From Telopea speciosissima (lineage: Eukaryota; Streptophyta; Magnoliopsida; Proteales; Proteaceae): a stretch of 64,000 bases of DNA. The first letter of the stretch is position 1. The number at the start of each line of letters is the position of its first letter. The notes under the pieces were generated by a model. The model had not been told where the DNA came from. It made no database searches and saw only the letters and a list, made by a program, of their open reading frames with translations. This document shows positions 21,964-33,530 of this stretch, one piece after another. Location of the stretch: positions 57,177,378 to 57,241,377 of the forward strand of contig NC_057926.1 in assembly GCF_018873765.1 (NCBI RefSeq). Direction: 5' to 3'. Position numbers and translations under genes: made by a program.

Positions 21964-22648
21964 GAATGCCGTGATCTTTGATAAAGGGCCTCAATCTCCC
22001 ATGAAAACTTGTAGATTGGCAGTTTCAACTTTCGAGGAATTCTGGAACTCAATGGATCATTCCAAAGCTTACAAAAGTGGAAGCCTTCTGAAGCCTAAAC
22101 AAGTTCATACTTGGAGCCTCCCCCTGACAACTATGTGAACTTAAACTGTGATGCAACTCTTTCGGCAGCCGGAGCGGGAGGGATTGGCTTCATAATTAGA
22201 GGCTCCTCGGATAGGATTTTGGTAGCCTCCTCTCAACCCATGAAGTTCGATCTGTCCTCCAAGGGGCAGCTCTAGCAGGGCGCTCCGAAATGCTCTCTGC
22301 AATTGGTGAATGTTTGGACAGGATCTTGATTGAATTCGACAACAAGGATCTCATCAGTTAGCTCTCTTCAGAGAATCACGGGATCCCCTCATCTGCTCTC
22401 CCAATCGTCCAAGATATCAAACAGCTCTCAACATACTTTGAGAATTGCCAATTCTCGTTTATTCCAAGATCATCCAACTTTGTTTCGGATACCCTGGCCC
22501 GGAAGACTGTCATTAGAGTGTGACATTTTGGCCTGTTTCCTCTCTGTGGCTGTCCTCCCTTTGTAATGGTGCAGCCATGAACCCTTCATGCTCTCAATAA
22601 ACTCCTTTTTACCACACAAAAAAAAAAAAACCAAATCCACAAGAAATT

Positions 22649-23495
22649 AAAATGGGTAAAGGGGACAAGTATACATGTACACCATCGTATTGCAGATACT
22701 AATCATGTCACAGAGAATGAAAGGAGGACAAAAACAAACCAGGAGTTACACCGCTGAATGAAAGAACACTAATCAATAATAAATTACCCTAATTTTTCAT
22801 ATTCCATCCACAATAGGTATTTGGAAGGACCCAAGATTACATTCTTAAGATCTCACCAATGAAACTAAAAGAACAGGGAACTTGGAAAGTATAGTTTCAT
22901 TATTGCCCATACGTTATCCTTTGAATAGACATTAGGTCGGGTAGACTCTAAGAAGGAATAGGTGCCCACTATCACTATAACCATAACGAGTGGCTCCAAT
23001 CGTAGATGCATAGTTACAAAGTCCCTACAAGATCTGCAGGCACCTTGAGAAAGATTTAGGCATTAATTCAGGAATAAGGAGACAAAAGCATATGTGCAAC
23101 CGTATCACAAAGAATGTTTCATTATAATTATCCAGGATCTTCGTTATAACTACTACTACTATAATAACTATTACTAGTGGTACTGTCTTTGTTTATTGTA
23201 ATTAGTTAAATGTGAGGACCATAAAGGGGGAAAAAATTCAATGTGAACAATTTCTTAGTACCTTTAGTTTTGGCTGGATAAAAGTGCTCTGTGCTAAGAA
23301 AATTACTCAGATAAGCTGGTACTCTCTAAGAAGCAGTTGAAAGAGAAAATGTTGCACCCATCTATATACCCAACCCACCCCAAAAACAAATTTGTACCAA
23401 TGTATACGCCGTGCAAACCCCCCCCCCCCCACCCCACCCCACCCCACCCAAATAAAAGAAATGTTGCAACAATATATACCCCAAACATTCTCCAC
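22649..23495. other. Intergenic and probable 3' flank of the next gene
   Basis: No ORF or element recognised. It contains a C-rich stretch at 23420-23450 (CCCCACCCCACCCC). The proximal part probably holds the 3' untranslated region of the minus-strand gene ending at 23496. Confidence 0.45.
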
Positions 23496-26400
23496 TCAAT
23501 CTTCCTCATCATCGGAAGTATCATAAGCTAGGCCCAGTAAGCTTTTAACAGGTTTCTCTGGTTTGCTATCCACTTCTCCAGTGCTTAACCTTGATGGAGA
23601 AAGCTCTTTATTTGGAATTGATTCCTTTGTCCCACTCACTGAAGTGGAGGCCGTAGAAACAGGGGCAAATTGAGTTCCACTGTTCGGGCTTGACTCACTC
23701 GATACTCTATGTCGCTTCGGTTTGATCTCCACAATGTTTTTCAGGAGATCTTGTTGCCTTAAATTTCAATAATAAGTAGTCAAACAAAATCAGTCCCAGG
23801 AAAGGCTAATAAAAGTATGCAGAGTAAACAACAGGAAAGTAGTACCTGATCCCACTCTTCGGCTTGGGCTCCACACGAAGTGTTAAAGGCACCGATGCAG
23901 GAGAAGAATCCACTAAACTTGCAGCTTTGTGTCTAGTGACTTAAGGAAGAACAAAAAAAATTCAGAACTTGGAAACATGAAGAATATTTCCTTCCAAGAC
24001 AAGGAAGAGCTGCCACTTTTATTTTGGACCAATGGTCTTAAGGATTGAAAGAGAATAAAGAGATGTCCAAAATGACAATTTGACTAGACTGGATGCCCTT
24101 GAACAACCGAATAAGTTGCACTGTTTTAGACATCATGACATGCATCTACTATCAGATACAATAATAGTAACAATAGAAACAAAGATCTATTGGTCAAATG
24201 GGTTAAGATCACCAAATCAGGTTGATCTATGGTGCAAATGATCTCTTGGGTGATAATCTTGGACATAAATCTAAATTGTACTGTTTTGGACCGTCATAAG
24301 GAATATCTCATAAAAATGGTAAATAATGCAATTATAAGGGGAAAAAAACTATAAGTTGAAATGCAAGTGTCATACAATGAGCAGTTATTATGGCTGGATG
24401 GTCTATTCAGTGATTCCACTCGCACATAATGGCATTTATTTTAACTCATTTCATTCTGAAGGGAAATATTCCAACTTGAAACACATGATAAGTTTAAAAT
24501 GGGTCCCCAAGGATATTTTAAATGCCGCGAATGCCCGCTTCTCAGTGCGGCGAAGAAGACGCTCAGCATCCTCCTCAGCTTCCATCTGTTCCTTAAGATA
24601 GAGCAAGTCATCACTGTCCAAAGCTGCAGCAGTAAGTTCTTATAAAGTTTAGAATACAGGTGACCTATCTTCTCTTTTTAGAGAGAGAGAGATAGAGGCA
24701 GTACCCCCTCGCCCATGAAGGTAACCTCCCCGTTCTCCAGCAACCTCCTGCATCTGCTTGCATCAACCACCCAGTAAAAGAAGCCAAGATCCCTGCCAGG
24801 CATGTTATCAGAACACTCCATTCAAAGAAGCCAAGAGAACAAAAAAAAATCAAGAGTATCCAAAGGAAAGACAATAGATAGGGCAAACATCAACAACCAC
24901 AACATTCACAGACAATCTACTATCAGAGATGCATCCCTTCCTCTTTTCATCCTTTACTCACTTCCAAGATAGGGAAGCCTTGGTTCAGGATACATGGAGC
25001 CTAGAAAGACCTACTAAGCTAAATCCTGCATCAATCTCAACAATTACAATTGAATAAATGCAGAGTTGCAAACTAAAAGTAGAATAATGGGAAAAGAAAT
25101 GGTATGCTCAAGGTTTTCAGATTTAGAATGTATTTTCTCATAACTAGGAATCTATCAAAAGAGACAGAGAATAACAAAGTTACCAAAGTGGGAGTGAAAC
25201 CAACCTGAAAGATATTGAAACAATATATTCTCAGACCAACAAACATCACCAGTACATGTCATATGATTGTTAGAATCTCCACTGGGTAGAACTTAAGGTC
25301 AGTAAATCAAAAGAAAGAATAGCGATATTCCAAACCCTTATCCAACAAATTTTTAGTTTCAGGAATTGCTCCCTTTTTTTTTTTCCGTGCCTGCTGGGGA
25401 GGGGGGTTGTAGACCAACATTTTATTACCCTAACCTTAAAAATCTCAAGAACAGTCCTAAACATCCATATTGTCTATCTTTCATTTCATTGTGAATGGGA
25501 CCACAGAAAGCTGTAAACACAAGCTCATTTTGGTTCAAACCTCGACGAGGAATAGAACAGGATCACTATCTTCAAAACAACAGAAATCAACTTGGAATTC
25601 TATAAAAGTGCACCTTCTATATGATCTGGTGGGTGATGGCATGGACTTCAAGCGATAATGGACCATTTTTTGGATGGCCCTCTGTTATCATACCCAGGAC
25701 TCCAGAAGAGTGGTGCCTATGTCCAATCTTTTCTTGTCAGAAAACTTGCTTAGCTTTTCTCCCCTGAATGGGCTTACAGGGACCTTATTAATGAAGGGCT
25801 GGTTGATCAGTTGGGGCTGTTTAGGAATGTCTACCAATGTTCTCTTGCACTCTGTTGAGGACCATGACTATTTGTTTTCCTGTCGTACATACCCATTACT
25901 GTTTCTTCACTGGTCTAGATACCAAAGAAGACCTGTAGGGTCATGTGCTAACAAGGTAAATGGGTATGTGATAACTCAACTTTGGGCCTTCGAAGCAAAG
26001 TTGCAAAGAAAACTTTGCAGTTCCAATCCACTACTTATTGTTGTCAGAAAGAATTCTCACCTCTTTATTATGCACCAGCAAGAACTACCCATGCACAGTT
26101 GATCAGAAATACTCTTGTATCTGCAATGAGGATGGATGTCCTTGACACCCCTCCAGCAAGGGCCCTTTTGCTTGGCACACATGACGTCACTTTCATTGCT
26201 TCTCAAATTTGAATTTTCAATAGTTCTACACCTTTGAGCAGCCAATTGCATGGTTTGCCTAATCACTATAGTCAAAATCTATCTACAGTCAACCATTTTG
26301 CCTACCTATGGCTATGACATCTACTGCCCCCATCAAGTTCTAGTCTGGTGGTAGATAATATGAAACTGGGCATTACACTTGAAACAGTTTTTACTAATAT

Positions 26401-27557
26401 ATTAAAACACATTCAAAGTCTTATAACCAAGTGGAAGAGTTATTAGATTATATTGCAAAAAAATCATCCATTACCAAGAAAGTGTTACAGAAGGACCTTC
26501 TCAAAAACCAACAGATGAACTATCACTAATCAATATTCTCACTAACTAGAAGATTCTTCTCTTTCTTGATATACCTAGTTTCCTAGCATGAGAACAAAAT
26601 GTGTTATGATTCCAAGAAAAATGATTTTGTTGTAAAAATACCCCGACCTATCCATCAAAATGTAGTCATCAAGAATTAACCTTATGGGCATCTGGAAAAA
26701 AACTAAATAATGAAATAATTAGATTTTTTTTACTTGTCACGCATTTGAATCCACAGTTCAAAGTCTAAAACGGATTAATAAAAGCTCATTAAAAGAGGGG
26801 GTTGGGAAATGATGCCACTTAAGGACTACATGATAGAGCATTCTTATGCATTCCTGCAATGACTTTATGCTTTCAAATGCTATAAAAGCCTATCATTTCA
26901 TTCCAAGAGGATTCCAATCATCCCCCTGAACTAATACTCCAATGACCAATCAACCATGAACTCCTCCATTGAAATATCAAGATAACAGCTTCAAAAAAAG
27001 TAGAGAGCCCTTTTCTCTTTTTACATTCAACAAAGTAGAAAAAAGAAGCATCATAAATACCAGTACCCCATTCAAAAATGATAAAAAGGAAATAAACAAA
27101 GAAACAGATAGAAGGTCCGATTTGCTAACCTTTGCCACCATCCGATGAAAAGTGATGTCTTCATCATCAATTTTATCCTTTCCTTTCCCCAATTTCCTAT
27201 CTGTAGAATCAATAATACCCAGAAGGGAGAAAATTAGAAAAGACACTCAAATGAAAGGGGAAAAGCAAAAGCTTCCATCTCTCAATTTCTTATAAGCAAA
27301 ACTAACACAAACCAAAAACGATATATCTTCATGATGGAGGACCCAGAAAGGAAAGGGACAAAAGCATAAGCATTAATACACATTTAAAAGATTTAAAAAA
27401 AAAAATATCTGCTAAAATGATGTACAACAAGAACAAAATAAATTAGAGAAGTAAAGCATAGAGAAGAAACTGAAGAGAGGGGGGGGGGGGATTAACCATG
27501 GAGTGTACCTTTTGGGTCAGTGAGATTGGTGTATTCTCGAACTTCCCTACCGGCCAT
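23496..27557 (-). CDS. Conserved plant protein of unknown function, 6 exons
   Basis: Six coding exons join in frame: 27557-27509, 27200-27130, 24753-24705, 24623-24517, 23928-23846 and 23757-23496, giving 621 nt and 206 residues. It starts MAGREVREYTNL and continues with a lysine/aspartate segment (GKGKDKIDDEDITFHRMVAK), EVAGERGGYLHGRG, an acidic helix (LDSDDLLYLKEQMEAEEDAE), RLLRRTEKRAFAAFK, PLTLRVEPKPKSGIRQQD, a basic EIKPKRHR and a serine-rich tail ending LLGLAYDTSDDEED. There is no membrane segment or signal peptide. The composition suggests a nuclear protein, which is inference. All introns are GT-AG except intron 4, which is AT-AC. I believe close homologues exist across plants but cannot name the gene. 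No lesions seen; very likely functional. Confidence 0.88.
23929..24516 (-). other. Putative U12-type AT-AC intron (588 nt)
   Basis: On the minus strand the intron begins ATATCCTTGG right after ...GCATTTAAA and ends ...TAGACAC before AAAGCTGC. The 5' site matches the U12 consensus ATATCCTT at 8 of 8 positions. A branch-site-like TTCCTTAAG lies about 12 nt before the 3' AC, within the usual U12 range. No GT donor near 24516 would keep the reading frame AFK/KAASLVD. Confidence 0.82.
24754..27129 (-). other. Large second intron (2.4 kb) with a possible LINE remnant
   Basis: GT-AG intron between the K-rich and MQEVAGERGG exons. At 25830-25910 the plus strand reads SVEDHDYLFSCRTYPLLF, which resembles the zf-RVT region of plant LINEs. 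This is a weak match and no ends can be drawn. The rest is AT-rich and unrecognised. Confidence 0.4.
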
Positions 27558-29177
27558 CCCTAAAACCTTGACAAATTCGTATCCAAATTCAACTCAACAA
27601 GCTGCATGGGACAGAACCAACATAAATTTGTGTTGTTTGTGCTGTTTATTGTTCAAAAGAGAAAACTCATCCTTCCCTACTTACATTGAACGATTATTAT
27701 TCTTCAACTCCAGTACGGAAACCAAAAGAAAAAGAGGAACCTAACTATTAAAGGACTAAAGTTTTTATTTTTCATATCCTCTGACGCTGCTAGAGTCCAG
27801 GAATGGAAAAAATTGAAAGTTCATGAATCAGATGTTTCCACCACAGAAATTCGGCACTCAAAAAACCATCTATGTATATGCATGCAAACATTACTTATCC
27901 TTATTTCTGCAGATTATCAATTGGAATCAGATCTGAACTTAAACAGGTTAAACAACCAAAATAGCTAAGGAGACTGAGATCAATCATCACAAAATCAAGT
28001 TCAAGTTACCCAGACTGAATATTGACTAATACATTACAACAGAAAACTAGAAAAATAAATTAAATACACAATGCCAACGAAAAATTGAGCAGCTGATAGG
28101 AGATTTTCATTCCGCTAATTATATCTTTCAGTTTCAACAAGAAAACTACTCATACAAAAACTATATACCACCAGCAACTCAGAAGAACACCCAAAAAAGA
28201 CCAAATAGGAGAACTTTTTCAATATTATTATGCATCACCTAAGCAGAAGTATGGCTTAATTTTACAGTAATATTCTGTCCCAATTGCAACGGATAACATA
28301 AACTAAAAGCATGGTCTCCAGTCGTAAACCTCAAAGTAGGAAGAGAAGTGTGGGATAAAGTTGGGGATGGCTATTTCAAGGCAGTGATGAGGATGTGGTG
28401 AAGACAAGAGTTAAAAGAATGGGTGGAGATGTTGAGTAGATTGCAATGCCTATAAAGGAGTGTCCTGCATATATTATTATGGGCTCAGATCAGAGGTGGA
28501 GAAGGTTTGAAGAAAAAAAGTAGATTCTCTGAAGTCTAAAAATATAAACCTATTTCGCTAACCCAGTATTAGTCGTGAGAATCTTTATTTTAAAAGTAAA
28601 TTTGAGTGTGGTAGAATCATTATGAAAGTTCATAGACTACACAAGGCAAAAATCTTAACAATCTGACGAGTCTCTATTATTCTATTGGGATATTGACGAG
28701 CCAAAAGAGAACATATGTAGTAGTAGTCCCATAAACCTAGCTCATCAATTTCGTTGATAGAGAGAGAGAGAGAGAGAGAACCTTAGGTCGTGCTCCCCGA
28801 AGGACCAAAGTGAGAGTGAAGCCAGAGCGCGGGAGTCAGTTGGCAAACCTTAATAAGGTTGTCTTGCAACTCTTCCCCAGAGCTAAGTGAAAGCGGGAGT
28901 GGGACTATGGGAAGGACTGCAATTGATTGACAAAGCAGAGACGACACCGAAATCTGAGTTGGCGGAGGAAATAATTTGACAAAGGAGGGGGAGGGAAAAG
29001 AGCAATTTGAGGGTAAAGAGACTAAAAAGAGTCGTTTCTTCTTCGTATTTCGAACCCTGGACGGGGGATGAAACGAGATTGGGGATTTATGATTGGAAAT
29101 TTTCTATACCTCCCTTTGGGGAGTGTCGGAGGGGAGAGGGGTGCCATAGAGGAAACCGGAGGGATGTATAATTAAAT
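27558..29177. other. 5' flank of the U12-intron gene; AG microsatellite
   Basis: Probably contains the promoter and untranslated leader of the minus-strand gene starting at 27557, but I cannot place a TATA box with confidence. An (AG)n tract lies at 28759-28779. No ORF is supported. Confidence 0.45.
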
Positions 29178-30484
29178 GGGTAATTTACACATACCACCTC
29201 TGAGGTTTGACGAAAGTACAGTAATACCCTTTAGTTTTGGATAATTCTGCACATCCCCTGAGGTTTATAAACATTAACCCATACTTCTATTCGATTAGTT
29301 TATGACTAACAACGTCCAAAACATAGTGTGAACTGACAAAATTGCCCTTACAAAGAAAACAAAAAAACAACCTGCAACTCTCGGTCTCTCTTTTTCTCTC
29401 TCGCTCTGCGTTTAAGGCACACAGGTCCCTTTACCCGTTGGACGGTTTCTTAGCCTCCGATCATCACCAGCGGGGAGGCAGGGCTGCTGGTTTAGCGGTT
29501 GGAATATCTAACGAGCATGTGGGTCGGAGACTCCGCTTGAACAGGTAAAGAATATGGAATCATTCACAAATCATGGTTGCGTTGCTGTTCTCACATATAA
29601 CCCGAATGAGCAGCTACTCCACTTTTTCTGTTCTGCGAACTAAGAGGAGGCGAAGTGTGTGGCTGCGTTTAAGATTTGAGAGAGATAATGCAGAGTCTGA
29701 GACGCATCTCCGCAGCAACAGCAATAAGAAGCCCCTTTCGCCACCGAGTTTCATCTGAGAGATGGGCGACATCAGTTATACCCCGTTCATATTTCACAAG
29801 TACATAAGATTCATGACCAGACTTCCTTTTAATCTTGATGCTATGTCGGAGAGCTTACGGTGGAGTATTTGGAAATGGAGCAATGTGTGTCTTCCAGTTT
29901 TTATTTCATTTTATCTCTTCGGTACTCAGAAGGTATGGTTTGGAAATGGAGCAATGTTTGGACCCTAGTTGTCAACTGTGGCCATCTAGGGTCACCAATA
30001 GTCCACCATGGTAACAGGTATGGTTTGCAATTCTTGGCGTAACCAAACAACACAGGATCTGGTTGGCTTTTTCAGTCATCCACATGCATCTCACCAAAAT
30101 CCCCAATAAGAAAAATCTGCATCTTACTAAAAAACCCGCAAACCGGAATCCAAACATGAAAATGCCACTTTTTTCCCCAAGTTTAGGCTGGACTTCTTCA
30201 ATCAAATAGAAAACTCGCTTTATAGTTTGGAGAACATATAGAAGGACTACCGGTTGAAGAAGCAGAGAATTCACGCCGCTCTGTGGATGAAATAGATAGA
30301 AGAAGAGGAGGAGGCCAAGCTCGGGGATTCCAATCCTTTGAAGGTGGCACGAACGATAACTGCAACTCATCGATTGTTGATGAAAGAGATCGGAAAAAAC
30401 AAAAGTCATTCTCAGGATACTTGCAACTCATCTTCCCCAATCGATTTGGGGAAGGAAGATGACTTGCAGGTTTGTTTTTTTTTT

Positions 30485-32393
30485 GATAATTTATATATAC
30501 CACTCCTGAGGTTTTACGAAAGTATAATTTTACCTCTCAAGTTTTGAATAATTTTACGTACCCACTGAGGTTTACAAAGGTTAACACATATACCCATTCC
30601 GTGTTTATGACTAACAGAGGGATAAAATTACAAAAATGCTTTTGACAAAAAAAAATTCTACAACTCATCTTTCCCAAATGTAACCTGAGGACTAATAGAG
30701 ACCAAGACTGTTAGAATCTGAGCTCAACAGATTCCAAAGATGGAAGATGGTCAGTGTAATCAGTCGCAATAGAAGAAAGAGGTGAAGGAGAAGAGTGTTA
30801 CAACTCTGCGTCTGCGGTCCGGCTAGGAGACCTTTCGTGGAGGCAACTGGACATCGGCATCCAAATGATTGAACTCACAAACTACAAATACCCATCAAAA
30901 TATATTACTGCTAAATCAGAAAGTAATCAAAACCTATATTCCAAAAAATAACCCGTAAGTTCATTGGCGATAATGGATTTGTCCATGTAACAATCGCCGA
31001 TTAATTTGTCACATTTGCAGCACTTCAATCCGTTGATCCACTCAAAACATCATCTACCAATTCACCAATCGATTGGGTCAACTCTAATTGGAGCGCCACA
31101 CTTGTAATCTGGATTCAGAACACCATTGATTTTCCATTTTTGGGGAGGAAATAGTGCACTTCTGTTCATATCAAGTGGGATCTTATAAACCTGTAATTGG
31201 AAGATAGCTTTGTTCGCTCTCTGGGTCTTTCCGGCCCTCGTCAGCGCATCCCACCCCGTTAGGAAACGGAAACCCTTCGTCGTTGTGGGTAAGGTCTACT
31301 GTGATACCTGCCGCTGTGGTTTCGAAACCCCCGCTACTACTTACATTCATGGTAACCCTCTCTCTCTCTCAACTAATGTCTCTTTCGCTCTGTGAGAAAA
31401 GGTACTCATCGTTTTAGGGTATCCTAAATGCATTTGTTAGTTGTTTTTAGGGTTCAGATCTGAGAGTTAGAAGTACCCTTTTCATAGATCTATGCTACGA
31501 ATACCATAAATCTACAGTTTTCCTCTTCTCCTCTCTTTTAGAGGGTTTTCCTGCTTGAATGGCTTTGGTTATTTGGTTTAGTAATTTCTTTTAACATTGG
31601 CAGGTGCAAATGTTAGGGTTCAATGCAAGGACAGGGACTCACTTCAGGTGGTTTACAACGTCGACGGTGTCACAAATGCTATAGGGACATACAAGATCAC
31701 AGTCCTAGATGACCACAAGGATGAGCTTTGTGAGACGGTGCTCGTCAGCAGCCCACAGAGCGATTACACGGTCAAGAGCCCAGGGCGTGACGGGCCCATG
31801 TCATCCTTACCAACAACAATGGCATCATCTCCAACATCTGTCACGCTAACACAATGGGATTCATGAAGGATTCCCCCCTCTCTAGTTGTACCCAAATCCT
31901 TCAGCAATACCAAGAATACCAGTAGACTACTTTAGCTTCAAACTACCTTTTTTGCTTTCTTTTCATGATTTTCCTTTTTCCTTTCAAAATCACGATCTGT
32001 TGCTGTGTCTGTTCTTCTTCTTCTTCTATGTTCTCTCTGTTTCTGATTATCCGAAACCCTGTTCATCATTTTCTAGTGGACTTCCTACGATATTAGGTAA
32101 ATCGTTGTCACCCTCTTTGTGGCTTCACACGAACTTCTTTACTGTGGCTTTGGCATTAATCGTCTCTAATAATGATTAATTGGTTAGCTAGCATCAGTAA
32201 GTTATACTTCCAATTCATTGTCCTTTTTTTATGAATCCTATACGATGTGGGAAGATGAGTTGTAGGTTTTTTTTTTCCTGTAAAGATATTTTTATAATTT
32301 TACCCCTTGAAACTCAAGGATACGTAGAATTATCTAAAACTGGGAGATAAAATTATATTTTCGTTAAACCTCACGGTGATATATGTAATTACA
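30485..32393. mobile_element. Inner Mutator-type element carrying an Ole e 1-like fragment
   Basis: The left repeat (30485-30680: ATAATTTATATATACCACTC, ACGAAAGTATAATTTTACC, AATAATTTTACGTACC, CTACAACTCATC) and the reverse complement of 32243-32393 (GTAATTACATATATCACC, ACGAAAATATAATTTTATC, GATAATTCTACGTATCC, CTACAACTCATC) pair well, with one internal deletion on the right. Flanking T runs (30475-30484 and 32394-32402) would hold a 9-T duplication, which is uninformative by itself. No transposase ORF. It sits inside the right end of another such element. Confidence 0.7.
31210..31925 (+). pseudogene. Ole e 1-like (pollen allergen family) gene fragment
   Basis: Exon 1 (up to 31351) encodes a signal-peptide end and the family start ([39 protein letters not shown]). 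A GT-AG intron spans 31352-31603. Exon 2 (31604-31925) encodes VQCKDRDSLQVVYNVDGVT, GTYKITVLDDHKDELCETVL and, in a shifted frame, HVILTNNNGIISNICHAN, GFMKDSPLSSCTQILQQY. One base is missing near 31785, which breaks the frame. The usual DC of the family has become DY near 31763. The initiator ATG is absent. It retains an intron, so it was copied from genomic DNA. The family consists of secreted cysteine-rich proteins. Confidence 0.82.
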
Positions 32394-32544
32394 TTTTTTT
32401 TTGTGTTTTCTTTGCAAGGGTAATTTTATCTTTTCACCCCGTGTTTTAAACGTTGTTAGTCATATGGGGGCATGTATAATCCACGGCAATGAACTACCAC
32501 CTACCCTGGGCCCAGGAATCGCCTAGGTTATCGACCCCGTGAAC

Positions 32545-32832
32545 TCAACCAGGTCCATCGCCTTCTCCTGAATCCAAGGCAAGTCCTCTTCTACTTCTTC
32601 CTCCACTTCTTGGGATTTTCCTTCGTTTTGGGTTACTGCCGTTTCTTCGGTTTTCTTTTTCATCATTGTTGAGACCAAACGATTGGTAGTCGTAGCTCTG
32701 TGTACTCTGCCAAGTTAGAATGGAGAGGGATGAAGGCTTAAGGAAGGCGAAAGAGCTACCATTTGGAGGAGCAACTCGATGCCAATTAGCAGCATCGGCG
32801 AACAGATCAGCAAATAGCTGCGATGAAGCCAT
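32545..32832 (-). CDS. Hypothetical N-terminal exon
   Basis: Minus-strand ORF of 95 codons from an ATG with a good context, beginning MASSQLFADLFADAANWHRV and ending in a basic, Gly/Arg-rich stretch (NPKRRKIPRSGGRSRRG). A possible splice donor (CCTG/GTTGAG) lies near 32550. No further exons follow before the Mutator-type debris at 32466, so the gene is truncated or continues elsewhere. I do not recognise the family. A CT microsatellite lies just upstream, as in many plant 5' leaders. Confidence 0.4.
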   Translation of the reverse strand: MASSQLFADLFADAANWHRVAPPNGSSFAFLKPSSLSILTWQSTQSYDYQSFGLNNDEKENRRNGSNPKRRKIPRSGGRSRRGLALDSGEGDGPG

Positions 32833-32867
32833 GGATAACTAAAGTGCCCATTCTTCAGCATTCGGCC

Positions 32868-32868
<1 letters not shown>

Positions 32869-32911
<43 letters not shown>

Positions 32912-32917
32912 GTCTCT
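32869..32917. repeat. CT microsatellite
   Basis: (CT)n of about 18 units followed by (TGTC)n and CTCTC. Confidence 0.9.
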
Positions 32918-33429
32918 CAGTAACTGAGTAATATGTACTTGGGTTTTATCGTTAGAAAAAAGAGCTCACATCCTGTATCCGTTTCAGTGTACCCGGCTAC
33001 CCGCCGGCCAAGCTTGAATCATCAATCAAGCTTCAACCCAGTGGACCCGACCTAAAATGCCCAGCAGCCCAGCGCCGTTAGATGTCTCACCGGACACTTT
33101 TTTTAAGGGGGGGGCAGGGGAGAGGTAACGGTCAAAAGACTCGAGATCTCCTGGTGAGCATGGGCATGAAGTACACCACAACTCTCATCAACTGCACTAG
33201 GCAGCTGATGTTACCTCATTGAACACTCCTTGGGCACTGGGCTCGAGGAGAGGAGCCCGATCCCACAACCCCCATTTAAGTCAGAATATTGGCCTCTTTC
33301 CAACAGCCCAAAGCCAATGTTTCCAAACTTCTCTTTATAATTATTAGACCCGTTTGTTTGCAGAAGTTTTAGTGGGATGGAAATAGAGTGATGAGAGAGT
33401 TGTAAAAAGAAAAAGAGAGATGATGAAAG
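32918..33429. other. Intergenic, nothing recognised
   Basis: No ORF or element supported. A short hairpin word AAGCTTGAATCATCAATCAAGCTT occurs near 33010, and a G run near 33109. Confidence 0.4.
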
Positions 33430-33530
33430 TCGTGCATAACTTAGGCCTTGTATCAAGTATGGTTTCGAATAGAATTGATTGGAGGGCAAGGATCCACGTA
33501 GTAGACCCATTTAATTTGGATAAAGCTGGG
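33430..33530 (+). pseudogene. RTE-type LINE 3' tail remnant
   Basis: GCATAACTTAGGCCTTGTAT and AGAATTGATTGGAGGGCAAG match the wording of the RTE 3' end at 36658-36740 with scattered changes. Only the last hundred bases are left. Confidence 0.65.

Larger units (their letters stand above)
15289..22520 (+). pseudogene. LINE ORF2 remnant: reverse transcriptase and RNase H
   Basis: Recognisable pieces in order: an endonuclease tail and linker (RIEWLQNGDRNTAFF near 15640-15690), reverse transcriptase (YRPISLCSVVVKTITKI near 16130, IDMRKAYDSMNW near 16345, GDPLSPAIFILG near 16530, LLFADDCILFSK near 16655), a zf-RVT region (TWKTIWSCLTLPKIRTFMW near 17775), its continuation after the hAT element (CGHTIESIDHVLFECQFA near 18737) and RNase H (LNCDATLSAAGAGGIGF near 22142, FIPRSSN near 22450). 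Many frameshifts and stops are present. Not functional. Confidence 0.88.
15289..22629 (+). mobile_element. 5'-truncated plant L1 LINE, split by two later insertions
   Basis: Starts inside the end of the endonuclease domain and ends in a poly(A) tail at 22619-22630. Its own sequence is 15289-17900, 18729-18965 and 21969-22629, about 3.5 kb. The interruptions are a hAT element (17901-18720) and a solo LTR (18966-21963), each with its own target duplication. It is the same superfamily as the LINE at 4655-9518: compare FKFEAMWLRHPEC here with FRFESMWFRHPEC there. The LINE therefore landed first, and the other two came later. Confidence 0.92.
29178..32466. mobile_element. Outer Mutator-type element, interrupted
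   Basis: Left terminal repeat 29178-29375: GGGTAATTTACACATACCAC, then TATGACTAACAACG, AAAGAAAACAAAAAAACAAC and CTGCAACTC. The inverted right partner is split. Its inner part (near-palindromic CCCCAATCGATTTGGGG and GACTTGCAGG plus a T run) is at 30410-30484, and its outer part (rc ATGACTAACAACGTTTAAAA) at 32403-32466. The inner element 30485-32393 lies between these halves. The outer tip of the right end is missing, so no target duplication can be read. The interior 29376-30409 has no gene that I recognise; it contains a 20-bp direct repeat TTTGGAAATGGAGCAATGT. Confidence 0.65.

Noticed and set aside
22649..23495. Possible extra exons of the gene at 23496-27557
   Set aside because: The last exon ends with a stop and an acidic tail typical of a C-terminus; downstream text has no continuing frame.
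25674..26212. Plus-strand ORFs of 142 and 76 codons in intron 2
   Set aside because: Only a short piece hints at a LINE zf-RVT region; I kept it as a weak note and do not call a gene.
29573..30042. Short plus-strand ORFs beginning MVALLFSH, MGDISYTP and MEYLEMEQ
   Set aside because: No recognisable family or splice structure; they lie inside a Mutator-type element and are probably cargo debris or chance.
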